The notes under the pieces are model-generated. The model had not been told where the DNA came from and ran no database searches. It worked only from the letters and a program-made list of their open reading frames with translations. 64,000 nucleotides of DNA from Streptomyces sp. JJ38 (GTDB lineage: Bacteria > Actinomycetota > Actinomycetes > Streptomycetales > Streptomycetaceae), in assembly GCF_019303475.1 (NCBI RefSeq), contig NZ_JABLSI010000005.1, positions 1 through 64,000 on the forward strand, written 5' to 3'. Positions within the stretch are counted from its first letter, which is position 1. The number at the start of each line of letters is the position of its first letter. A program made the translations under genes and the position numbers. Shown piece after piece: positions 50,465 to 59,090 of this stretch.

Positions 50465-53416
50465 ATGACACAGTCCGATGCGCAACCGATGAGTCGTTCC
50501 GCCGTGCTCCACCGGCTGCGGGAATGGCTCCGGGCGGGGGACACGGAGGTCGCGCCGGTGATGGTGATCACCTCCGTGCGGCCAGAGGACCGCGCGCCCT
50601 CGCTGGAGGCCGCCACCCGGATCTGGCGCCAGGTGCACAGCAGCGCGGGCCGCGCCCCGAGGGAGACGCCGTGGGCCAGGCTCGCCGGGGGACGGGCGAG
50701 CGCGGACACCGCGGCCGGCGACGAGGACGAGGCCGAAGCGACCGTCAGCGGGCTGCTCAAAGCCGCCCTGGACGGCTCCGAGGAGGACGCGGACGGCGTC
50801 CTCCGGCACGGCCTGCTGGTCGTCGACGACCTTGACGAGCTGCCCGTGCGGTTGGCCCGCCGCGTCGAGCGGGCCGCGCGTAACGCCGACCGGCTCGCCG
50901 CGGCCGGTATCCGGCTGCTGATCGGCGCCGCGCCGGACCCTGACGGGCTGCCGGAAACGGACGATCCGCGTACCGCCGTGCTCCTCCACCGCCACGTGCA
51001 CCCACGGCAGGCACGGCTGGAACGGATCGTCCGCTGGGCGAGCGATCCGCAGACGGACGAGGTCCTGCTCGTCACCGGACCACCGGGTTCGGGCAAGACC
51101 CTCCTGCTCCAGCAGGCGGTCGACGTCCTGGAGTCCGGGTCGGCGGCCGATGTCGCGTTCGCCCTGCTGCGCGATCCGGGCGAGCCGAACCTCGCCACCC
51201 TGACGACGCACCGGCTGGTCCAGGAGGTGGCACAGGCGCTGGACCGGCGCGGCATCACGGCAGCAGGTCCGGGCGCGCCGGCGGTCGACATCCGCCAGGA
51301 GGTCCAGGACGCACAGGGGCCGGTGGTCGGCCTGTACGCACAAAACCTGGTGCTGCAGGGCACCGCGCCGACCGTCGACCTGCTGGTGGCGGCCCTGCGG
51401 CAGCAGGCCGGGCAGCCCGGCGGCCCGGGAGCGCCGCTGGTGATCGTGGTGGACGCGCTCAACGAACTGAGCGAGGAACCACAGGCCGAGCTGGGCGGAC
51501 TGCGTCTGCTCCTGGCCGAGCTCGAGCAGCGGTTCCAGCGGGATCCGGGCGCCCCGCGGCTCGGCGTCAAGGTGCTGCTCTCCTCGCACGACCGTCCGGA
51601 CTGGCTACGCCGGGCGTCCCTGCTCGACCTGCAGGGTGCCGACACCGATCTGGAGATCCGGGACTACGCCGTGGCCCGGCTCGCCGGCGGCGATGGCGGG
51701 CGGCAGCACGCGGAGGAACTCGCCGGGCAGATCGTCAGGCTGTCCGGCGGGCTGTTCATCGTCGCCTCGGGGCTGCTCGACGAGTGGGAGGAGACTGGAC
51801 GCCTGCCGGAGCCGGGGTCCGACACGGCGGCCGGGAACGCCGCCTCGTACTTCGCGGACCGGCTGGAGCGGATGCGGGAGACGGCGCTGAGCTCCGGCGA
51901 CGAGCGGCGTGTGCGCGCCTGGGAGGACACCGAGCGTTTCCTCACGCTGGCCGGGCTGGTGCCACAGGGGCTGACCGCCGACGAGTTCGCCACGCTGTGG
52001 GCGGCGCCGACCTCGAACGGGGTGGATGCACCGGTCTATCGTGGCTGGAAGAACGGGCTGCCGAAGGAGATCGCGAAGGGGCCCGCACGCCGGTTCCTGC
52101 TGTTCCCCCGGGACAACGACCGCCGGGGTCGGTTCCGGGTGCTGCACCCGTCGATCCGGGAGGCGGTGCTCGCCGAACGTCCCCGGACACCGGGGGCCAC
52201 CCTCGCCGACGAACTGGACCGCTTCCTCTCGGCGCTGACACCACTGGACGGCACCGGCCCGCAGTGGGACCCGCGGGACGGGCGGCTGGCACTCGCCTGC
52301 ACTGCCGGGGTGCTCACCCGGCTGCTCGACGCCGCCCTGCGGCCTTCGCCGGAGCCCGCGGAGGTCGCGCGGGCCGAGCGGCGGATACGCCGGCTGCTGG
52401 AGGACTGGCGCTGGCTGGAGACCTGCCTCGGCCACGCGGACGACACGGAACTGCCGCTGGGCCTGGGCCTGGTGGACCGGCAGCTGGGGGAAATCCTGGC
52501 CCTGGAGAGCTTCGACGCGGCAGCTCTGGAACTGTGGCCGGACGGGCCTCCGGAGCTGTCTGGGCCGCCCCCCGCGGCGACGACGCGTCCCGCGGCGGGC
52601 GGCACGACCGCCGGACCGGCTCCGCCACTTCCGGCGCCCACGCCGACGACGCCCGGCAACGATCGGGGCGGAAACCAGCAGCACCGGAAACCCGCCCGCA
52701 AGGGGACCTCCCGGGCCTACGCGAGCATCGGCCATCCGACCATCAAAGCGGTCGTGACCGGCTCCTACCGCTTCCCGACGCGCGAGGAGGCAGTGGAGAT
52801 GCTGGGGACGATCAAGGAGTACTTCGTCCTGTCCCGCAAGCTCAACGAGCAGGGCACCGACCCCGGACGGCCCGCACTGTGGATCACCGGATTCGCCGTC
52901 AGCCCGCAGGAGAAGCGACAGGGGGTGCGCGGGCACTATGCCCGGCTCGGCGTGGACCACATCGGCGGCCGCTGGACGCTCACCGCGACACCCGTCGACA
53001 CGGACCTTCCACCGCCCGTGCAGCCGGTGCCCCGCCGCAAGCCCCCGCACCCCAACTGGGGGCACCCCATCCTGCGCAGGGTCCGCCGCAACCAGCGTGA
53101 GACCCCGCCGTCCCCCTATGCCACGCAGGCCCACGCCCAACGCGAACTCGACCTGCTGCACGAGGAGTATCCGGCCAAGTCGATACCGAACCCGGGACTC
53201 CTCTACATCATGGTCTACGACGGCGGGCGCCTCGCCGCGGGCAAGGTTCCGGTGGTGAAGCAGATCCTGAGCATCGAACGCTGCCCCGGGGGCTTCGTGA
53301 TCCGCGCCAGGGAGAACCGCGGACCGCGGGAGGCTGCGGACATCGGTGGCCACGACGACGTCCTCCCGCCCGGCCCGCGCGTCGACGACGGCGGCGAACC
53401 CACGGAGGCAGGCTGA
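50465..53416 (+). CDS. STAND NTPase with duplicated C-terminal domain
   Basis: 983 residues, ATG 50465 after GGGAGG. Residues ~30-190 resemble a degenerate NTPase: VMVITSVRPEDRAPS in place of a P-loop, and a Walker-B-like LLVVDDLDEL (Asp121-122). The active NTPase follows: Walker A GPPGSGKT (Lys211) and Walker B VIVVDALNEL (Asp330), the STAND/NACHT pattern. A helical winged-helix-like region follows, then a Pro/Ala/Thr linker (~715-750). The C-terminus has two copies of an unnamed domain (~752-855 and ~862-965), each starting GHPxI/L and ending in an ITGFAVS/IMVYDGG-type strand. It probably signals by oligomerising on ATP. The WD40 gene follows its stop by 1 bp. Confidence 0.85.
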   Translation: MTQSDAQPMSRSAVLHRLREWLRAGDTEVAPVMVITSVRPEDRAPSLEAATRIWRQVHSSAGRAPRETPWARLAGGRASADTAAGDEDEAEATVSGLLKAALDGSEEDADGVLRHGLLVVDDLDELPVRLARRVERAARNADRLAAAGIRLLIGAAPDPDGLPETDDPRTAVLLHRHVHPRQARLERIVRWASDPQTDEVLLVTGPPGSGKTLLLQQAVDVLESGSAADVAFALLRDPGEPNLATLTTHRLVQEVAQALDRRGITAAGPGAPAVDIRQEVQDAQGPVVGLYAQNLVLQGTAPTVDLLVAALRQQAGQPGGPGAPLVIVVDALNELSEEPQAELGGLRLLLAELEQRFQRDPGAPRLGVKVLLSSHDRPDWLRRASLLDLQGADTDLEIRDYAVARLAGGDGGRQHAEELAGQIVRLSGGLFIVASGLLDEWEETGRLPEPGSDTAAGNAASYFADRLERMRETALSSGDERRVRAWEDTERFLTLAGLVPQGLTADEFATLWAAPTSNGVDAPVYRGWKNGLPKEIAKGPARRFLLFPRDNDRRGRFRVLHPSIREAVLAERPRTPGATLADELDRFLSALTPLDGTGPQWDPRDGRLALACTAGVLTRLLDAALRPSPEPAEVARAERRIRRLLEDWRWLETCLGHADDTELPLGLGLVDRQLGEILALESFDAAALELWPDGPPELSGPPPAATTRPAAGGTTAGPAPPLPAPTPTTPGNDRGGNQQHRKPARKGTSRAYASIGHPTIKAVVTGSYRFPTREEAVEMLGTIKEYFVLSRKLNEQGTDPGRPALWITGFAVSPQEKRQGVRGHYARLGVDHIGGRWTLTATPVDTDLPPPVQPVPRRKPPHPNWGHPILRRVRRNQRETPPSPYATQAHAQRELDLLHEEYPAKSIPNPGLLYIMVYDGGRLAAGKVPVVKQILSIERCPGGFVIRARENRGPREAADIGGHDDVLPPGPRVDDGGEPTEAG

Positions 53417-53417
53417 C

Positions 53418-56009
53418 ATGGGTGTACGGCTGACGGACTTCCAGCGGGCGTTGCACGCGCTGGTACCGGAACTCCCGCCCCACGAGTGGGCCGCGCGCCC
53501 GGAGAGCCTCACCCAGCAGCTGCTCCATCACGAGCTGACCTCGGGCCGTCCACGCCCCGAACTCCTGGCGGTGGTGTCGGCCCGGCTGCGCCAGATCACC
53601 GGTGCCGTCGGCCGGACCGGGCTGGCCACCCGCTGGTCCACCAGCCGTTCCCGGCGCCGGCTGCGGACGCCATCGGGTCCGGTGGCGCTGATCGCCGCGT
53701 CCGCCGACGGCGCCCAAGTGCTCTTCGCGGGCAGGGACGACGTGCTGTGGCAGTGGTCTCCGGCCACGGCGGATCCGCCCCGGAGGCTGGGCCGGTGCGG
53801 CTACCAGATCTACGCCCTGGCACTCTCCCGCGACGGCCGTACGGCGGTGACCGGGGACGCCGGGGGCGCGGTGTGCCGGTGGTCACCGGGAGAGAAGGAC
53901 CCCGCGCCGATCCAGCTCGGCGCGCACCGGGGGTTCTGCCGGGGCGTCGCACTGAGCGAGGACGGCAGCCTCGTGGTCTCCGTCGGGGACGAAGGCCGCG
54001 TGCTGCGCTGGTCCGCCGACGGCAACGGCACCCGCGACGCCGTGCTCGGCACCCTGGCGGACGAACTGCTGACGGCGGTGGCGGTGCTCGGCGGGCACGT
54101 GGCCACGGGAGACCGCCGTGGGCAGGTGCACCGTCTCGACCTCGACCCGGCGGACGGCGCGCAGGAACCCCCGACGCTCCTGGGCGCGCACGACTCGGCC
54201 GGGCCGGTCACGCTGGCCGTGGCGCCCCGGCGCGGCCTGGTGGTGAGCCTGGGTCGCGACAACCGGGTCCTCAGCTGGTCGCTGGAGCGGGGCAGTACCG
54301 GGTCCCGGCCCGTCGGCGGCTACCACCTGCCCCTGTGGGGGCTGGCCGTCAGTGCTGACGAGGCATACGTGGTCAGCGGTGGAGCGGACTGCCTGGTCAT
54401 GGCCTGGCCCATGGAGGGCGGTGACAGCCGGGTGATCCAGCGGCACGAGCGCTCGGTGTCCGCGCTGGCCGCCGCCGGGCCCCCCGGAGAGGCCAAGGGG
54501 GACGCCTCCCCGGTGGGCAGCGTGGTGTTCAGCGGCGGCAACGACGGTCTGATCCTGAGGTGGGAGGGCGGCCAGCGGGACGACCCGGTCACCACCCGGG
54601 CTCCCGACACCTGGGCCATCGCCGCGACACCGCTCCCGGCTTCCCCTGCCCTCGCTTCCTCGTCCGTTCCCGCCTCCCCGGCTTCCCCGGCATCTCTCCC
54701 GGACGGTGCGCGACGGATCGTCACCGGCGGTCGGGGCGGCATGACCCTGTGGGAGCTCACCGACGCCGCGCGTCCCCCGGAACGGCTGCTCGCCCTGGGC
54801 CAGGCGGCCAACGCCCTGGCGCTGCTGGGCCCGTACGGCCCGTTGGTCTGGGTGACCGAGGGCAGGGATCTGATGCTCGCCCCGGAGCTGAGCGTCTCCG
54901 CGGCGCAGCCCCCGGAGACCGTCGCGCTCTCCACCGGCCGGCTGTACGACGCCGTGTGTGCGCTGCCGGACGGCGAACACTTCCTGGCCACCGGCCGAGG
55001 GGGCCAGGTCGAGCTCTGGCACGCCGGGACCCGGCAGATGCGGACGCTGGGCCACCATCGCAAGACACGCGTACGTGCGGTGGCGGTGAATCCCGAAGGC
55101 ACCTGGGCTGTGACCACCGGCCATGACCGCACAGTCCGGCGGTGGGACCTCACCGGCGAGAGCGGCCAGGAGCTGTTGGGGACGCTGACCGGCCGGGGAC
55201 GCAGCCTCACGTTCTCGCACGACGGCCACGCGGTGTACGCAGGGGACGACGAAGGACATGTCGTGCGGTGGTTCCCCGGCGCGGGCCCGGCGCCCGGACA
55301 GGTGGTGGGCAGGCATCGCCCGGGTGCGGTGGTCCGGTCGGTGGCGGTGCTCCCCGGCAGCGGCGTCGTCGCCTCGACGGCGGACGGCGGCTCGGTCCGC
55401 CTGTGGCGGGCGGCTGCGGCCGATGGTCCGGAACCGCTGACCCGCCTGGCCATGACCAACACCCCGCTGCGGCTGCTCACGCTGCCCGGCGGCCTGCTGG
55501 TGACCGACTACGCGGGTGGCCTGACCTTCCTCGACGTCCTGGGCCCCACCCTGCCGGCCCCGCAGCCGCCACCCCGTGCCGCGACGCCGACGGAGGCTCC
55601 CCCATCGGAGACGCCGGACGACGAATCCGCCGCGGTGACGCGCGTCCGCCGGCGGCGGATGGTGATCGCGGACCAGTGGTGGCTGCGGCACCAGGCACCG
55701 CGTCCGGACCTCGGTCTGCTCCTGGAGACCCTGATGAGCCACGGCCCCGTGGAACCGCTGCTGTGCTGCCCGGACATCCCGGCGCTGCTCGGCTTCCGGC
55801 AGGCAATGCTCGCAAGTGGCTGGACCCTGGAAACGGTACCGCCGGACCGCCCCTCGCAGCGCAGGGCCATCACCGAACTCGTCGAGCGGACGGCCGCGTA
55901 CGGCCCGGTCCTGCTGATCAGCGGCGACGAGATTCTCTGGGCCGCACTGACCGAAACCGGCACGCCGGTCGAACGACTCACCGAACTCCCGCCGTACTCC
56001 GGCCTCTGA
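53418..56009 (+). CDS. WD40 beta-propeller protein with NYN/PIN-like C-terminal domain
   Basis: 863 residues, ATG 53418. Residues ~1-65 form a small helical domain (LTDFQRALHALVPELPPHEWA) like an effector-associated or death-like adaptor. Residues ~85-720 hold about a dozen WD40-type blades (e.g. AVTGDAGGAVCRWSP, AVTTGHDRTVRRWDL, VVASTADGGSVRLWR), interrupted by an Ala/Ser/Pro linker near 410-435. Residues ~745-863 resemble a NYN/PIN-like nuclease fold: MVIADQWWL (Asp752), LCCPDIPALLGFRQAMLASG, PVLLISGDEILWAAL (Asp837). The second acidic position of SGDxD is Ile, so catalysis may be lost or altered. It follows the NTPase gene by 1 bp. Confidence 0.85.
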   Translation: MGVRLTDFQRALHALVPELPPHEWAARPESLTQQLLHHELTSGRPRPELLAVVSARLRQITGAVGRTGLATRWSTSRSRRRLRTPSGPVALIAASADGAQVLFAGRDDVLWQWSPATADPPRRLGRCGYQIYALALSRDGRTAVTGDAGGAVCRWSPGEKDPAPIQLGAHRGFCRGVALSEDGSLVVSVGDEGRVLRWSADGNGTRDAVLGTLADELLTAVAVLGGHVATGDRRGQVHRLDLDPADGAQEPPTLLGAHDSAGPVTLAVAPRRGLVVSLGRDNRVLSWSLERGSTGSRPVGGYHLPLWGLAVSADEAYVVSGGADCLVMAWPMEGGDSRVIQRHERSVSALAAAGPPGEAKGDASPVGSVVFSGGNDGLILRWEGGQRDDPVTTRAPDTWAIAATPLPASPALASSSVPASPASPASLPDGARRIVTGGRGGMTLWELTDAARPPERLLALGQAANALALLGPYGPLVWVTEGRDLMLAPELSVSAAQPPETVALSTGRLYDAVCALPDGEHFLATGRGGQVELWHAGTRQMRTLGHHRKTRVRAVAVNPEGTWAVTTGHDRTVRRWDLTGESGQELLGTLTGRGRSLTFSHDGHAVYAGDDEGHVVRWFPGAGPAPGQVVGRHRPGAVVRSVAVLPGSGVVASTADGGSVRLWRAAAADGPEPLTRLAMTNTPLRLLTLPGGLLVTDYAGGLTFLDVLGPTLPAPQPPPRAATPTEAPPSETPDDESAAVTRVRRRRMVIADQWWLRHQAPRPDLGLLLETLMSHGPVEPLLCCPDIPALLGFRQAMLASGWTLETVPPDRPSQRRAITELVERTAAYGPVLLISGDEILWAALTETGTPVERLTELPPYSGL

Positions 56010-56324
56010 GGCCGTCTGTTGCGTCACCCTGGAGACGAGTCGCCGGGTTGAGCCCGGAAGGGGGGCCGGCGGGGTGGCACCGAGCTGCCTCGCCGCCGCA
56101 CGACCTGGATGCCGGTGACGGGCAGGTCCGGGCGCCGGCGCAACCGCCTCGGCGGCGCGGGAGCGGAAGGGCGCACGTGGTGAGCGACCGCTGCGGAACG
56201 TACCGCCGACACTGAAGGAGGACGCCAGCCGCCGGTGGGCACAGGCGAGATAGAGAGAGCGCTGCGGGAGGAGCGCCCGAAGCGGCCCGTGCGGCTGGTG
56301 CGCTCAAGCCGCCCGGCCGACACG

Positions 56325-56369
56325 AAAAAGGCCCGCTGACCTGGAAATCGATCCAGATCGGCGGGCCTT
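56325..56369 (-). terminator. Terminator of the tRNA-Pro transcript
   Basis: On the minus strand, AAGGCCCGC and GCGGGCCTT form the outer stem, with an inner CTGGA/TCCAG stem, followed by TTTTT. It ends the tRNA transcript about 10 bp past the tRNA 3' end. Confidence 0.75.
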
Positions 56370-56379
56370 CGTCGCACCG

Positions 56380-56453
<74 letters not shown>

Positions 56454-56619
56454 GTGCCTTCGCGGCCTGGGCTTTTCGGCCCCGGCCGTTCGTGCAGGAA
56501 AACTGTACCTCACTCGGCGCGGTGCTCGCGCACCCCTTCTGACGCGCGGGTTTCGGGGGCTGGGGGCCGGGATACCCGGTGTCGGTGATGTCCGTGATCG
56601 CGAAGGGTGGGAGTGCGGT

Positions 56620-57553
56620 GTGAGGCGACCCCGGAGGGTCGTTGTGGGGGCTGGTTTCGCCGGGTATCAGGCGGCCCGGGGCCTGTCGCGCAGGGCGCGG
56701 GGGGCCGCCGAGGTGGTGGTGGTCAACCCGAACGACTACTTCCTCCACCTCCCGCTGCTGCCCGAGGTGACCGCGGGGACGCTGGAGCCGAGGAGGGTGA
56801 CGGTGCCGCTGGCGGGGACGCTGCTACGGGGTGGCCCGGCCGAGGTGGCTGCTGCTCGACCTCGCGTCGAGGGTGCTGCCGACGCTCGACGAGCGGCTGT
56901 CGGCGACCGCCGACCGGGTGCTGCGGGGGCGGGGCGTGGACGTGCGCCCGGGGACGTCGGTGCGGGAGGCGACGGCGGACGGCGTGCTGCTGGACGACGG
57001 CTCTTTCGTGGGCACCCGCTCGCTGGTGTGGTGTGTCGGGGTGCGGCCGGATCCGCTGGTGGGGAACCTGGGCCTGCCCACGGAGCAGGGGAGGGTCCTC
57101 GTGGACGAGTACCTGACGGTTCCGGGGCATCCGGAGGTCTTCGCGTGCGGGGACGCGGCAGCCGTCCCGGACCTGACGCGGCCGGGGGAGACGACGCCGA
57201 TGACGGCCCAGCACGCGGTGCGGCAGGGCCGGGCGGCCGCGCACAACATCGCGGCCTCCTGCGGGGTGGGCGCGCGGCGGGAGTACCGGCACCACGACCT
57301 GGGTTTCGCGGTGGATCTGGGCGGGCTGCAAGCGGCGGCGAACCCCCTGCGGGTGCCGTTGGCGGGGCTCGCGGCCGGGGTGCTCACGCGGGGTTGCCAT
57401 CTGGCCTCGTTGCCGGGGAACAGGGCGCGGGTCCTGACCGACCGGATGCTGAACGCGGTGCTGCCCCGGCCGTCGGTGCAGCTCGGGCTGGTGCCGGAGT
57501 CCGCGGTGCCGCTGGATACGGCGTCTCCGGAGACGGCACGCCTTCCCGGGTGA
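56620..57553 (+). pseudogene. Truncated NDH-2-like NADH dehydrogenase (FAD/NAD oxidoreductase)
   Basis: Two in-family fragments in different frames. The first (from GTG 56620) reads VVVGAGFAGYQAARGL, then NPNDYFLHLPLLPEVTAGTLEP and PLAGTLLRGG, the FAD-binding start of type II NADH dehydrogenase. The second, frame-shifted, begins near 56831 with RPRWLLLDLASRVLP and runs through FACGDAAAVPD to 57553. About 150 residues between them, including the NAD-binding GxGxxG, are missing. A deletion with frameshift near 56820-56835 has inactivated the gene. A sequencing error alone would not explain the missing middle. Confidence 0.8.
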
Positions 57554-57581
57554 GGCCCGGGGCACACTTCGCGGGGCGGGC

Positions 57582-59006
57582 TCAGCGCCGGGAGAGGGCC
57601 GGGGCGTAGGGGCCGACGAGTTCGCGGTGCCACCAGGCCCCCGTGGCGCGACGCTCGCGCGCCGTGGTGAAGCGGTACCGGTAGAGCCGGGCGCGCACGT
57701 GCGTGGGCGGGGCGTCCGGGAAGGGGTCGTGGCGCAGGAGCCGCAGCGTCGCGGGGTCGCCTGCGAGCAGCCGTTCGAGCAGCCCGATGAACCAGGGGCG
57801 GGCGTAGCCGGGGGAGAGGGCGGCGAACCACATGAGCCAGTCCAGCCGCAGATGGTAGGGCGCGAACTGGCGGGGCAGACGGCGGACGTCGCCGGGTTTG
57901 CCCCGGAAGCCGTACTCCTGCCACACGGTGGCCTCGGTGAGGCGGTCGGCGTCGGTGCCCTCGATGACGACCTCGTGCCGCAGCCGGGTGACGGTGCCGA
58001 ACGCGCCGTAGGTGTTGACCAGGTGGTAGGCGTTGAAGGAGCGGTTCATCTCCTGCCGGGAGGAGACGAGGTTGCGCACGGGCCAGTAGCTGAGGACGGC
58101 CACCAGCGCCGTCACGGCGAGGGTGGCGGCGGTGAACCAGCCGGGGGTCTCCCCGTGGGCGGGCGTGGTGATCAGGCCGGAGGCGTCCACGGCGGTCACG
58201 GCGAGCAGGATGGTCAGCCAGTTGAGCCAGGAGAAGTTGCCCGAGACGACCAGCCAGAGCTGGGTGAGGACGATGCCCGCCGCGGCCCAGGTGGCGACGG
58301 GCTGCGGCGCGAACAGCAGGACCGGCAGCCCGAGCTGGGCGACGTGGTTGGCCGCCGCCTCCACTCGGTGCAGGGGCTTGGGCAGGTGGTGGAAGTACCA
58401 GCTCAGCGGGCCGGGCATGGGCTGCGTCTCGTGGTGGTAGTAGAGGCAGGTCAGATCCCGCCAGCACCGGTCTCCGCGCCATTTGATCAGCCCGGCGCCG
58501 AACTCGACGCGGAAGACCAGCCACCGCAGGAGCAGCAGGGTGAGCAGGGGAGGGGCGACCTCGTCGTTCCCGAGGAAGGCCGCCAGGAAACCGGCCTCCA
58601 GCAGCAGCGACTCCCACCCGAACGCGTACCAGGTCTGCCCGACGTTGACGATGGACAGGTAGAGAGCCCAGGGCAGGAGCCACAGGGGGATCGTCGCCCA
58701 CAGCGGGACGAGGTCTCCCAGGCCGGCCAGGAGCGCGGCGGAGAGGGCCGCGCCGGCCCAGGCGACGGCGGCGAAGAGCCGGTCGGAGTACCGCCAGTGG
58801 AAGAGGCTGGGCGCGGCGCGGAACGGCACCCGGCGCAGGTAGACCGGGACGGGGGTCATGCCCGAGGCGCCGATGAGGGCACGGAACTGCAGCGCCGCCG
58901 AGGCGAAGGCGATGAGGTACACCGCTGCCAGGCCGCGCTGGAAGACGAGCCGGGCCGTCCAGTACTCCGGTGCCGTGAGCCACTCCATGACGGACACGGG
59001 TACCAC
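57582..59006 (-). CDS. Lipase maturation factor family membrane protein
   Basis: A 474-residue multi-span membrane protein with about 9-10 helices. Typical LMF blocks are GWESLLLEAGFLAAFLG, RVEFGAGLIKWRGDRCWRDL, YYHHETQPMPGPLSWY and AYHLVNTYGAFGTVTRLR with EYGFRGKPGDV. Vertebrate LMF1 helps fold secreted lipases; the bacterial role is unproven. It faces the NDH-2 pseudogene tail to tail and lies downstream of the thiolase gene. Confidence 0.9.
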   Translation of the reverse strand: MVPVSVMEWLTAPEYWTARLVFQRGLAAVYLIAFASAALQFRALIGASGMTPVPVYLRRVPFRAAPSLFHWRYSDRLFAAVAWAGAALSAALLAGLGDLVPLWATIPLWLLPWALYLSIVNVGQTWYAFGWESLLLEAGFLAAFLGNDEVAPPLLTLLLLRWLVFRVEFGAGLIKWRGDRCWRDLTCLYYHHETQPMPGPLSWYFHHLPKPLHRVEAAANHVAQLGLPVLLFAPQPVATWAAAGIVLTQLWLVVSGNFSWLNWLTILLAVTAVDASGLITTPAHGETPGWFTAATLAVTALVAVLSYWPVRNLVSSRQEMNRSFNAYHLVNTYGAFGTVTRLRHEVVIEGTDADRLTEATVWQEYGFRGKPGDVRRLPRQFAPYHLRLDWLMWFAALSPGYARPWFIGLLERLLAGDPATLRLLRHDPFPDAPPTHVRARLYRYRFTTARERRATGAWWHRELVGPYAPALSRR

Positions 59007-59090
59007 CGTCGGCGCCGGGCGACGCGCACCCCGCCCGGCGCGCCGTCGCCCGCCCGGCCGGGCCGCCGCCCCGTGCCGGGTCCGCGCCCG

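Noticed and set aside
57582..59006. Lipase maturation factor gene as a glycosyltransferase or acyltransferase
   Set aside because: The conserved blocks match LMF-type proteins; no GT or MBOAT catalytic motif is seen.
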